Of a DNA stretch of 36,259 bases, positions 29,488-36,032 are shown piece after piece (within the stretch, counting starts at the first letter, position 1; every line of letters starts with the position of its first letter). The stretch comes from a virus: the IMG/VR virus record IMGVR_UViG_3300017917_002974, positions 1-36,259 of that record. One strand, given 5' to 3'. Under the pieces are notes generated by a model. The model saw only the letters and a program-made list of their open reading frames with translations, was not told where the DNA came from and did no database searches. Made by a program: the position numbers and the translations under genes.

Positions 29488-29868
29488 ATGAAATACAATG
29501 TTGATAAAATGATTCAAGATCATGATTCAATGAAGTCTTGGCACGAAGCAATGGCTAAATCAGCTGCTGAAACAATGCAAGACCATATTAAAGCTGCCGC
29601 TTGGCACAGTTCACAGGGGGATATCATCAAGGCTATGATGAATGAAGTTCCTCTTGATCCAGAAAAGAAGGTTACAAGCATTCCAACTGCTGGTTCTGCT
29701 CAGACACCTACCTCTGGTTCCGGTAAGACTGCACCAACAAAAGAAGTTCCTCTTGACCCAGAGGTTAAGAAGTCTGATTTAATTGCAATTCTTAATGATC
29801 ACGCTGCAAAATACGGTGACTTTGATATGGAAGTAGAAACTATTGCTAAGTTTCTTCTTAATGACTGA
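29488..29868 (+). CDS. Unknown protein with EVPLDPE repeats
   Basis: This 126-residue protein starts MKYNVDKMIQDHDSMKSWH, with a helical N-terminal half rich in His and Met. A Thr/Ser/Pro linker is flanked by two copies of EVPLDPE (residues 53-59 and 86-92), and a helical end follows (SDLIAILNDHAAKYG). AAGGAGAAATAGAA precedes the ATG and overlaps the end of the upstream gene, suggesting coupling. Function unknown. Confidence 0.65.
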   Translation: MKYNVDKMIQDHDSMKSWHEAMAKSAAETMQDHIKAAAWHSSQGDIIKAMMNEVPLDPEKKVTSIPTAGSAQTPTSGSGKTAPTKEVPLDPEVKKSDLIAILNDHAAKYGDFDMEVETIAKFLLND

Positions 29869-29873
29869 TAAAA

Positions 29874-30065
29874 ATGGATGCTAGTATCGTAGCGGTTGTT
29901 ATTACTGGCGTTTTTTCTGTTCTTGTTGCTTTAATTCAAAAAACAAGAAAAGAAAACAAACAAGATCATAACTTAGTTTATGAAACTCTTCAGAATTTAC
30001 ATGAAGATGTTCGCTCTGTCGGAGAAAAATTAGACGACCACATTGATTGGCATTTAAAAAAATAA
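29874..30065 (+). CDS. Small membrane-anchored coiled-coil protein
   Basis: This 63-residue protein has one N-terminal hydrophobic helix (SIVAVVITGVFSVLVALIQ), then a basic stretch KTRKENKQD and an amphipathic helix (LVYETLQNLHEDVRSVGEKL) ending IDWHLKK. This plan is common in small actinophage membrane proteins annotated as holin-like. It lies far from the endolysin and is the last gene before a terminator, so a lysis role is uncertain. Confidence 0.6.
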   Translation: MDASIVAVVITGVFSVLVALIQKTRKENKQDHNLVYETLQNLHEDVRSVGEKLDDHIDWHLKK

Positions 30066-30073
30066 AAGTTTGG

Positions 30074-30148
30074 TATAGCGCCTTGGGCGGTTGTATTTCG
30101 AAAGATTATGATCGTGAACTAGGGCGCTATATCTTTATATTTTTTTTC
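30074..30148 (+). terminator. Rho-independent terminator with long hairpin
   Basis: TATAGCGCC (30074-30082) and GGCGCTATA (30123-30131) form a nine-base stem, extendable by wobble pairs. The region after it is T-rich, with a run of eight T residues at 30140-30147. The loop is unusually long and contains GGGCGG, which can instead pair with the left arm (CGCC TTG GGCG). It ends the thyX unit. The two possible folds could allow regulated read-through. Confidence 0.65.
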
Positions 30149-30149
30149 A

Positions 30150-30215
30150 AAATTGTGCACATTCGTAAAAAAAAGGTGCTATGCTACTTTTTGAGCGAGT
30201 AGAAAGGTCACAAAA
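30150..30215 (+). promoter_or_regulatory. Promoter and ribosome binding site for HTH gene
   Basis: TGCTATGCT at about 30177-30185 fits an extended -10 (TGn before TATGCT). TTGTGC at about 30154-30159 is a possible -35 with over-long spacing. AGAAAGG ends eight bases before the ATG at 30216. The region follows a terminator, so a separate promoter is needed here. Confidence 0.5.
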
Positions 30216-30632
30216 ATGTTAACTAGAGCTCAAATTGATACCTATATCAAAGAAATCCCAGCAGATACCGAGGCAGATGAGCGCCGGGCTGCTTATGCAA
30301 CAATCACAGGCTTTGCAGAAGACAAGTCTGTAAACGAAATTGTTTCATACTATTCATTAAATAAGGATTCAGTCCTTAAATGGATGGCTCATTTTGATTT
30401 TTCATCAAAAAAACCAGAAAAGTCAGGTCGTAGAACATCTAAGACAAAGATGATTGAGGATTATCTTGCAAAAAATGTAGGTAAGATTATTAACTTTGCA
30501 GAAGTTGCAACAGAATTGAATGTTTCAACACCAACTATTTATAATTTTTATAATGCAAATAGACTTTACTTTAAAAAAGTAAGTCGTGGAAGCTTTGAGA
30601 TTCTTGATCCAAAGGCAGAAAGATCAAAGTAA
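30216..30632 (+). CDS. Double helix-turn-helix DNA-binding protein
   Basis: This 138-residue protein has two HTH-like segments. One is at 36-60 (DKSVNEIVSYYSLNKDSVLK). The other is at 91-115 (INFAEVATELNVSTPTIYNF), followed by a strand pair (LYFKKVSRGSFEIL) like a winged HTH. A basic linker (KKPEKSGRRTSKTK) joins them. It starts a new transcription unit behind its own promoter and is a likely phage regulator, possibly binding the boxes at 26532-26607. It ends directly before the next ATG. Confidence 0.75.
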   Translation: MLTRAQIDTYIKEIPADTEADERRAAYATITGFAEDKSVNEIVSYYSLNKDSVLKWMAHFDFSSKKPEKSGRRTSKTKMIEDYLAKNVGKIINFAEVATELNVSTPTIYNFYNANRLYFKKVSRGSFEILDPKAERSK

Positions 30633-31268
30633 ATGCATATTATAAACCACAATCTTAAAAAAGATAGGTTTATTTATTGGGAGAATGCTGTCGCTGATGC
30701 TGTTGAGCAACTGTTTAACTACAGCGACAGCAATCAACCTATTTTTGAAAAAAATAAAATCAACACATTCTATTTCCTAGATAGCGATAATACATCTTTT
30801 CAATTTAGTAGAAGCAATTTAGATAATCTAAAGAATATATTAGATCTATATATTAATAGTAAAATATATCTTAAACAGGATCGAAATGAGCAAACTGATT
30901 TATTGCATAAAAAGTTTATTTTTTTACTTTCAAATTTTGCAATAGCAGTTGCTAAAGATATTGCTATGGATGATGGTGATTTTGAATATTTCAAAGTTGA
31001 TTTGGTTAATACTTTAATTAAAAAACAAAATGATTATGGTCCAACAAATATTTCTAAATTTGGTATCACAGGTTTAGCTATTAGAATGTACGATAAAATT
31101 GGTCGTCTTACGAACCTAACAGCCAATGGAAATAAGCCTATGGTTGAAAACGAACCACTATTGGATACGGCACTGGATCTAGTAGGTTATTGTTCAATTG
31201 CTATCATGTGGTTGGAGGATAATTTTCTTTTACCGATGCGTATAAAAGACTCTCAAGGATCAGTATGA
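30633..31268 (+). CDS. Nmad1/DUF1599-type protein (MazG-like)
   Basis: This 211-residue protein has a DUF1599/Nmad1-like C-terminal domain: KKQNDYGPTNISKFG (130-144), RMYDKIGRLTNL (151-162, with D154, K155 and R158) and ENEPLLDTALDLVGYCSIA (E174, D178, D182). This is the acidic/basic residue pattern of all-alpha NTP pyrophosphohydrolase-type folds found next to nucleotide-modification genes. The first 110 residues are Asn/Lys-rich helices. It might hydrolyse or modify a nucleotide. It overlaps the next small gene by four bases. Confidence 0.75.
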   Translation: MHIINHNLKKDRFIYWENAVADAVEQLFNYSDSNQPIFEKNKINTFYFLDSDNTSFQFSRSNLDNLKNILDLYINSKIYLKQDRNEQTDLLHKKFIFLLSNFAIAVAKDIAMDDGDFEYFKVDLVNTLIKKQNDYGPTNISKFGITGLAIRMYDKIGRLTNLTANGNKPMVENEPLLDTALDLVGYCSIAIMWLEDNFLLPMRIKDSQGSV

Positions 31269-31339
31269 AAGAAATATTAACATTCATTATGGCAGGATGT
31301 TTGGTCGGAATTTTATTAATTTGGGTTACAGGTTCATGA
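31265..31339 (+). CDS. Tiny membrane peptide, 24 aa
   Basis: ATG 31265 overlaps the Nmad1-like stop (ATGA), and its own stop overlaps the ATG of the Ntn-hydrolase gene in the same way. The product, MKEILTFIMAGCLVGILLIW plus VTGS, is one membrane helix. The double overlap suggests translational coupling rather than chance. It could act as a small membrane regulator, or mainly carry ribosomes to the next gene. Confidence 0.5.
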   Translation: MKEILTFIMAGCLVGILLIWVTGS

Positions 31340-31944
31340 CTACAATTGTTGCTATTCAGGGAGATGACTACTGCGTTGTAGGTACGGACTCTAGAGTTTC
31401 ATCATTTGATGAAAGTGGATTTGCTTATCAAATAACCACTCTTGGCACAGGATCATGCAAGATTGCTCAAAAAGGTCGATATTTGCTAGGAGCCGCTGGA
31501 GATGTAAGAGCCATTAATATCCTGCACCATGCCTTTAATCCACCAATTCCGCCATTCAAGACTGGTGGAGAGCAACTGGATGAATTCATAACAACAAAAT
31601 TTATACCAAACCTTCAGGTGTGTTTTGAAAATACTGGTTATGCAATGCCAGACTTGGCAGAAGATAAGACACATATATCAGAGCATTCTTCTACAATCTT
31701 AGTAGCTGTAAATGGTGTAATATATATTATTGATGGTGACTACTCTTGGACTTCTGATCGGACTGGTGTGTACGCTATTGGTACCGGCTCTTCATACGCT
31801 TTGGGTGCAATACAAGCCATTACAGGCGGGAAACAAATCACAGTTCAAAAATCTAAAGCTGCTATTAATAAGGCTCTTTCGATAACATCAAAATTTGATC
31901 CATACACAGGTTCACCATTCCAACTTTTTGTACAGGAAAGATAA
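31336..31944 (+). CDS. Proteasome/HslV-like Ntn-hydrolase
   Basis: The start is ATG 31336 (ATGA overlap); an upstream ATG at 31297 is inside the small membrane gene. The 202-residue protein begins MTTIVAIQGDDYCVVGTDSR, placing Thr2 as the N-terminal nucleophile after Met removal. D18, and K42 in GSCKIAQKGR, match the proteasome/HslV Asp17 and Lys33 positions, with a small spacing difference. LLGAAGDVRA and IGTGSSYALGAIQAITG follow as in the family. It could be a protease, or a non-proteolytic Ntn enzyme. No ATPase partner is visible in the window. Confidence 0.75.
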   Translation: MTTIVAIQGDDYCVVGTDSRVSSFDESGFAYQITTLGTGSCKIAQKGRYLLGAAGDVRAINILHHAFNPPIPPFKTGGEQLDEFITTKFIPNLQVCFENTGYAMPDLAEDKTHISEHSSTILVAVNGVIYIIDGDYSWTSDRTGVYAIGTGSSYALGAIQAITGGKQITVQKSKAAINKALSITSKFDPYTGSPFQLFVQER

Positions 31945-32117
31945 TGCCGACCTATCAATATAAATGCCTCAGTGGACATGAGGTTGAAGAAACAAGAAAG
32001 ATTACCGAAGAGCAGAAGATCATCTGTTGTCCAGTATGTGGAGATGCTCTTAAACCTGTATACTCATCACCCGGAGTTCAACTCAAGGGTGGCGGCTTCT
32101 ATAAAAACAGTCGATAG
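31944..32117 (+). CDS. FmdB-type zinc ribbon protein
   Basis: ATG 31944 overlaps the Ntn-hydrolase stop (TAATG). The 57-residue product starts MPTYQYKCLSGHEVEE, has a second Cys group CCPVCGD, and ends GVQLKGGGFYKNSR. This is the FmdB/CxxC_CxxC_SSSS zinc-ribbon pattern (PTYxYxC start, VxL(K)GGGFY end). The first knuckle has Cys and His instead of two Cys. The family is small and often regulatory; the role here is unknown. Confidence 0.8.
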   Translation: MPTYQYKCLSGHEVEETRKITEEQKIICCPVCGDALKPVYSSPGVQLKGGGFYKNSR

Positions 32118-32244
32118 TGTATAATAATATTGACACCTCTGGTGTTTGTTACGCAAGTGCAGGCTACCTTGAGGATCGTTATAGTTACGCCATCGCCTCA
32201 TGTTGAAAAGCATGGGGCTTTGGTTTTTACAAGAAAGAAAACAA
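32118..32244 (+). ncRNA. Candidate structured leader RNA with promoter
   Basis: This 127-base stretch has no clear gene. TATAAT (32120-32125) is a perfect -10, and a predicted transcript would begin near 32132. It would start with a hairpin ACACC-TCT-GGTGT (32133-32145). Further on are two copies of GTTACGC, a TGAGG/CCTCA pair, and AAAGC-ATGGG-GCTTT followed by GG and five T residues, a weak terminator-like element. No known riboswitch motif is recognised. A 40-codon frame opening with TTG 32130 also runs through it but has no ribosome binding site. Confidence 0.4.
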
Positions 32245-32541
32245 ATGTGTAACGAAGATTATTCAATAATTAGAGATATGAGACAAAGTATCCAAGATTA
32301 CGAAAAACAAGTAAATACTTGGATGAAGGCATCTGAAAAGCTATCCCTAGATCTATTCCATGCTAAAAATGAAAGAGATCTTTATAAACAATGTTTAGTG
32401 CAAATGCTAAATGCCATTAAAGATGAAGGCGCTGTTCCTCAGTATCACAGACATGTTCTTAGGAAACATCGTAGTGAATGGCCTGTTTTATGGAAAGCAA
32501 TTGATAGTGCGATGACCATATTGGAGAATAAAGATGTTTAA
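32245..32541 (+). CDS. Unknown helical protein, 98 aa
   Basis: The start is taken as ATG 32245 (MCNEDYSIIRDMRQSIQDYE), since the upstream frame to 32200 lies in the leader. The 98-residue product is helical, with a probable coiled coil (EKQVNTWMKASEKLSLDLFH) and a basic C-terminal half (QYHRHVLRKHRSEW). The ribosome binding site is weak (AAGAAAG). It overlaps the oxygenase gene by eight bases. Function unknown. Confidence 0.6.
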   Translation: MCNEDYSIIRDMRQSIQDYEKQVNTWMKASEKLSLDLFHAKNERDLYKQCLVQMLNAIKDEGAVPQYHRHVLRKHRSEWPVLWKAIDSAMTILENKDV

Positions 32542-33088
32542 TGTAATTGAGAGTTTTATTTCAAAAGAAGAACAGGATTATATTGAAGATTATGTTCAAG
32601 ATGCAAAGTTTCCATATAGATTTCATAAAATTCATATTTATGGTGATGAAAGAGATTATGATCCAAAATTACAGTTAACTCATCATTTATATATGCATGA
32701 AGAAGATAAGGTGTCTCCTCATTTTGACATTATTATGCCGGTTTTTGGAAAACTATTTAATATGTATGGAGGAATCCAACTTATGAGAGCAAAAGTTAAT
32801 TGCACCACACCAGATCCTACAGTGGCAGCATATAAGCCTCAGCCAGCCCATACTGATTTAAAATATGATGATGGGACAAATTTTCCCCATATGGTATGTT
32901 TATATTATATTAACGATTCTGATGGTCCAACATTCTTCTATACAGAGCAAGGTCGGATTAGTCATAGAATTAATCCAAAAAAGGGAACGGCTGTGGTTTT
33001 TGATGGTAGTATCATGCATGCAGGTAGTAATCCTGTTAATTACCCATACCGTTTTGCTTTAAACATTAATTTTACAAAAGGATCTTGA
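32534..33088 (+). CDS. 2-oxoglutarate/Fe(II)-dependent oxygenase
   Basis: This 184-residue protein shows the double-stranded beta-helix 2OG oxygenase pattern. Iron ligands are H106 and D108 (PAHTDLKYDD) and H162 (GSIMHAGSNP), with R173 (YPYRFALNINF) for 2-oxoglutarate. PHMVCLYYINDSDGPTFFYT lies between, as in prolyl hydroxylase-like and phage 2OG oxygenases. It hydroxylates an unknown substrate, protein or nucleotide. It lies two genes before a cytochrome P450. AAAGATG with a short spacing precedes the start, inside the upstream gene. Confidence 0.85.
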   Translation: MFNVIESFISKEEQDYIEDYVQDAKFPYRFHKIHIYGDERDYDPKLQLTHHLYMHEEDKVSPHFDIIMPVFGKLFNMYGGIQLMRAKVNCTTPDPTVAAYKPQPAHTDLKYDDGTNFPHMVCLYYINDSDGPTFFYTEQGRISHRINPKKGTAVVFDGSIMHAGSNPVNYPYRFALNINFTKGS

Positions 33089-33089
33089 T

Positions 33090-33272
33090 ATGAATATGGA
33101 TGAATACAAAAGAAGAATCGATAACGCTCATACTCTCACAGGAGTACCTTCTTATTGGGAAGAACTTCAAGAAATGACAAAAGAGCGTGATAAATATAAA
33201 GAGTTGTTTGAAAAAGCCATCTCAATGCTCTTACCAAGTGATGTAGGGATTTTATATCAAGATGGAGAATAA
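33090..33272 (+). CDS. Small coiled-coil protein between oxygenases
   Basis: This 60-residue protein starts MNMDEYKRRIDNAHTLTGVP. It has a helical heptad-rich middle (YWEELQEMTKERDKYKELFE) and an uncharged tail ending ILYQDGE. AAAGGATCTTGAT lies before the ATG. It lies between the 2OG oxygenase and the P450 and ends one base before the P450 start. Similar short coiled-coil proteins occur throughout the right end. Confidence 0.6.
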   Translation: MNMDEYKRRIDNAHTLTGVPSYWEELQEMTKERDKYKELFEKAISMLLPSDVGILYQDGE

Positions 33273-33273
33273 G

Positions 33274-34503
33274 ATGTTGGTTTCAGAGTTAGAAATGCCA
33301 TTTATTGAAGCGCATCTTCTTGTTGTTGATACAGAAACTCCTTTTGAAACAAGAAAGGAACAAATTGACAAATTGATAGAAATATCTAAAGATTTTTGGA
33401 TATGTAAATCTATAATAGGTTATTACATCGTAAAGAATTCAGATACTACAAATATTCTTAGAGATAAAAGATGGCATAGTGGTCTACATGTATTGCAGTC
33501 TCTTAGAGATAAGCATAATCCAGAGGTTGTAGCAAAAAGAAATAATACTCTTAGCGCAATGGATGGAGAAGAACATGCACATATTCGACATATAGCAGCA
33601 CCAGCATTTTCTCAGTCAGCTGCTATGGATCAAAAGGATTTTTCATATTCCTACGCTAAGAGCCTATTGGAAAATATTGTTAATAATGGCTATGCAGACT
33701 TCATGGAATATTTCTGCAATATTTATCCAATAACTGTTCTTTGCAATTCTGTTGGGCTTCCAAAAGAAGATTGGGAAAAATTTATAAAATGGGGCGCAGT
33801 ATTTGCAAGTCCAGTTTCTAAAAACTTTGCAATTGATATTAATGAATTGAAGAATGCTGAAAATGAATTTTATAAATATATTACAAAATTAGCCAATGAT
33901 AGAAGAGTTAATCCTAAAGATGACTTTATTTCAAAACTTGTATCACCAATGTATGGAGAAAAGGGATTGACTGATCCTCAAGTATTTTTATTAATTGCAA
34001 CCATGATTAGTGGAGGAATAGAAACTCTTGTTAGTCATCTTGGCATGATGTTTGTATATCTTTGTGAAAACCCAGATATTTATAAAAAGATTAAAGATAA
34101 TAGGGATGAGATTTCAGATGCGGTTGTAGAAATTACAAGACTCACATCTTCAATTAGAGGAACTCTAAGAATTGCTTCTGAAGATATTGAGTACAGAGGC
34201 GTTACTTTCCCTAAAGGGACTTTTGTTTTTACAAGTATCGCTTCATCCAATCAAGATCAAACAGTTTATGGAAATGCAGATGAATTCCGTTTTGGAAGAA
34301 ATCATAGTAAGGACTTGTCTTTTGGTGCCGGAATGCACTACTGCATGGGCGCTCACTTAGCGAAGGTTGAAATGACAGAGGCATTTAGAGCAGTGATTGA
34401 TACATTTGATAGAATTGAATTAGATAGTGTGCAATATAGACCATCAAACTCTGGTATATTTGGACCAGAAATATTAAATATTAAATACAAAAGGGCGGTT
34501 TAA
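33274..34503 (+). CDS. Cytochrome P450
   Basis: The start is ATG 33274 (MLVSELEMPFIEAHLL), preceded by GGAGAATAAG; another ATG four codons upstream lacks such a site. The 409-residue protein is a complete soluble P450. It has C-helix region DGEEHAHIRHIAAPAFS, I-helix SGGIETLVSH with the acid-alcohol pair (E250, T251), ExxR as EITR (286-289), and the haem loop FGAGMHYCMG (350-359) with C357 as thiolate ligand. No membrane anchor is present, as in bacterial class I enzymes. It needs ferredoxin and a reductase, none seen here, so host partners are likely. The substrate is unknown. Length matches bacterial CYPs and all key residues are intact. Confidence 0.95.
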   Translation: MLVSELEMPFIEAHLLVVDTETPFETRKEQIDKLIEISKDFWICKSIIGYYIVKNSDTTNILRDKRWHSGLHVLQSLRDKHNPEVVAKRNNTLSAMDGEEHAHIRHIAAPAFSQSAAMDQKDFSYSYAKSLLENIVNNGYADFMEYFCNIYPITVLCNSVGLPKEDWEKFIKWGAVFASPVSKNFAIDINELKNAENEFYKYITKLANDRRVNPKDDFISKLVSPMYGEKGLTDPQVFLLIATMISGGIETLVSHLGMMFVYLCENPDIYKKIKDNRDEISDAVVEITRLTSSIRGTLRIASEDIEYRGVTFPKGTFVFTSIASSNQDQTVYGNADEFRFGRNHSKDLSFGAGMHYCMGAHLAKVEMTEAFRAVIDTFDRIELDSVQYRPSNSGIFGPEILNIKYKRAV

Positions 34504-34614
34504 GTGGATCTTGAAGTATCAACAGTACCAGTAACATCAATGGGCTTAACAGATGAGGAATTATTAATTTTCTTATGCGCTCATAAACATACTAATGATA
34601 GCGATTCAGAATAA
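34504..34614 (+). CDS. Short protein with GTG start, 36 aa
   Basis: A GTG start directly follows the P450 stop, with AAGGGCGG five bases upstream. The product begins with Met-Asp-Leu-Glu-Val, continues STVPVTSMGLTDEELLIFLC and ends acidic (DSDSE). Its stop overlaps the next ATG (TAATG). Coupling on both sides supports a real gene despite its size. Function unknown. Confidence 0.5.
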   Translation: MDLEVSTVPVTSMGLTDEELLIFLCAHKHTNDSDSE

Positions 34615-35249
34615 TGCCTGAATTAAATGCAAACATCCCTTCCATTGAATGCTATGTTCGTGGTAACTATCTGAGAGATCAGACTGACTCTCACGACAAA
34701 TACTTTCCATGCGTTATCTTCGGAGTAACCTCAATCCCCTCCAGAAGTCCTCTATTCCATTTTTTAATGGAGGATGGCGGTGTTTGGTGGAGAATGCCAA
34801 TTAGCGCTTTCTGTGCAAGGCCGGATGTGCCTGAAGTTGATATCCATGAGCTGGTCTTGTGGAATTCATTCTCATCCCATGTGACAGTTACAGAATTTTA
34901 TGCCATGCGAAATATGAGGATGACATATGTATCCAGATCGGGTGAATTCGTTAATGGCAAGTATTTGTTTACATTAGACTGGCATGCACCAGACGATAAC
35001 ATCCTAAACACAGGATTTAGCCAGAATCCTGGACAGCACAAGTGTGGACATGTTATATTAAGGGATGATGGCAACTTTGCCATCCAGCCAAATAACCGGG
35101 TTCGTCTATTTGATCCATCATTTACAACCAAGTCGGGTACCTTAATTGAAAGAAAGATTAATACCAGACAATGGGATGTAGAAGATGCGCTAAAATGGCG
35201 GACTTCAGATGATGATAGATATGAATACGGAGTAGTTAATAATGACTGA
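34614..35249 (+). CDS. Unknown conserved-looking protein, 211 aa
   Basis: This 211-residue protein starts MPELNANIPSIECYVRGNYL and is rich in aromatic residues and Asp/His (EDGGVWWRMPISAFC, FTLDWHAPDDNILNTGFSQ, GQHKCGHVILRDDGNFAIQP). It has a globular alpha/beta look and ends KWRTSDDDRYEYGVVNND. I recall proteins of this type only as hypothetical in aquatic phages. Its codon use is more GC-rich than thyX. It overlaps both neighbours. Confidence 0.7.
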   Translation: MPELNANIPSIECYVRGNYLRDQTDSHDKYFPCVIFGVTSIPSRSPLFHFLMEDGGVWWRMPISAFCARPDVPEVDIHELVLWNSFSSHVTVTEFYAMRNMRMTYVSRSGEFVNGKYLFTLDWHAPDDNILNTGFSQNPGQHKCGHVILRDDGNFAIQPNNRVRLFDPSFTTKSGTLIERKINTRQWDVEDALKWRTSDDDRYEYGVVNND

Positions 35250-35421
35250 TGACATTGTGACCCGACTACGGACATGGGAAAGCGAGTTTGACTTGCATTG
35301 GACATTGCCTCGTGAAGCAGCCGATGAGATTGAACGCCTGCGGGAAGAGTTGGAAGCATCAAAGTCGGCTATAAGTGGTTTTATAGAGATGCTTGGAAAG
35401 TTTGGTAAAACCCATGAATGA
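35242..35421 (+). CDS. Small coiled-coil protein, 59 aa
   Basis: ATG 35242 lies inside the last codons of the previous gene. The product starts MTDDIVTRLRTWESEFDLHW, followed by REAADEIERLREELEASKSA, a strong heptad. It ends GKFGKTHE. Many actinophages carry small proteins with this DEIERLREEL motif; none has a clear function. It overlaps the next gene by eight bases. Confidence 0.65.
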   Translation: MTDDIVTRLRTWESEFDLHWTLPREAADEIERLREELEASKSAISGFIEMLGKFGKTHE

Positions 35422-35623
35422 AATGTCAATAAGCACCGTAATTGCAGATGAATGGTTCCAAGATGAATCGCTCCGTCAAGAGATTGAAAACCGGCTACGC
35501 TCTACCCTTCCAGATAATGCGGAAGATGTATTTATGTTATGGAGTGCATTGGAAGCCCTTGATGGAAGTGGAGATAGAAGATGGGTTGGAAATTTGATTT
35601 ATACAGAGGCCGGTCATGAGTAA
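35414..35623 (+). CDS. Small acidic protein, 69 aa
   Basis: The start is ATG 35414 (MNEMSISTVIADEWFQDES), overlapping the previous gene (ATGAATGA); a TTG-initiated longer frame to 35393 is less likely. The product is helical and acidic, with LRQEIENRLRSTLPDNAEDV and an end GNLIYTEAGHE. Function unknown. Confidence 0.6.
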   Translation: MNEMSISTVIADEWFQDESLRQEIENRLRSTLPDNAEDVFMLWSALEALDGSGDRRWVGNLIYTEAGHE

Positions 35624-35942
35624 AGAACTAATTGAAGCCCTTGAGGAAGAGATTGAAAGTCTCATTGATGAGGTAGCTCGCCTCTCCCAGATCATCGGAG
35701 AACTGGTTGAGGAGAACGATCTCCTCGAAAAAGATGTAAAACTTTGGCGGGGTGTTTCAAATAAGTTATTCAAAGCAGCTTGTGGTATTGAAAGACCCAT
35801 GCCAGCCATTATGGAGTATCAGCGTGTGGTGGCCGAAAAAGACTATCCAGACCTCTATGACTTGCATAAGGATGATGATTTCGTGGCAATCAGGGGCGCA
35901 ATTAATGAATCCATGATGAGAAAATTGGAGGATGATCATTGA
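35616..35942 (+). CDS. Coiled-coil protein, 108 aa
   Basis: The first half (SKELIEALEEEIESLIDEVA to NDLLEKDVKLW) is a long heptad-rich coil, likely a dimer. The second half (FKAACGIERPMPAIMEYQ to MMRKLEDDH) is shorter and mixed. It overlaps both neighbours (ATGAG and TGATG). Function unknown; such proteins could be part of DNA-handling or host-interaction complexes. Confidence 0.65.
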   Translation: MSKELIEALEEEIESLIDEVARLSQIIGELVEENDLLEKDVKLWRGVSNKLFKAACGIERPMPAIMEYQRVVAEKDYPDLYDLHKDDDFVAIRGAINESMMRKLEDDH

Positions 35943-36022
35943 TGGGGATCGTGATTGGATATTTTATCGCAATCGGCGTTTTCGCCACAATTGCCATTAC
36001 CATATATAAGGAAGAAAGATGA
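35942..36022 (+). CDS. Tiny membrane peptide, 26 aa
   Basis: ATG 35942 overlaps the stop of the coiled-coil gene (TGATG). The product MGIVIGYFIAIGVFATIAIT plus IYKEER is one membrane helix with a charged cytoplasmic end. The coupling and clean helix support a real gene. Role unknown. Confidence 0.5.
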   Translation: MGIVIGYFIAIGVFATIAITIYKEER

Positions 36023-36032
36023 GAGATCAAAG

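Noticed and set aside
30066-30132. Possible tRNA in the gap before the HTH gene
   Set aside because: There is no T-loop consensus or seven-pair acceptor stem with a cloverleaf; a terminator fits better.
34898-35362. A 154-codon minus-strand frame
   Set aside because: It lies opposite three overlapping plus-strand genes with good starts and has no start signal of its own.
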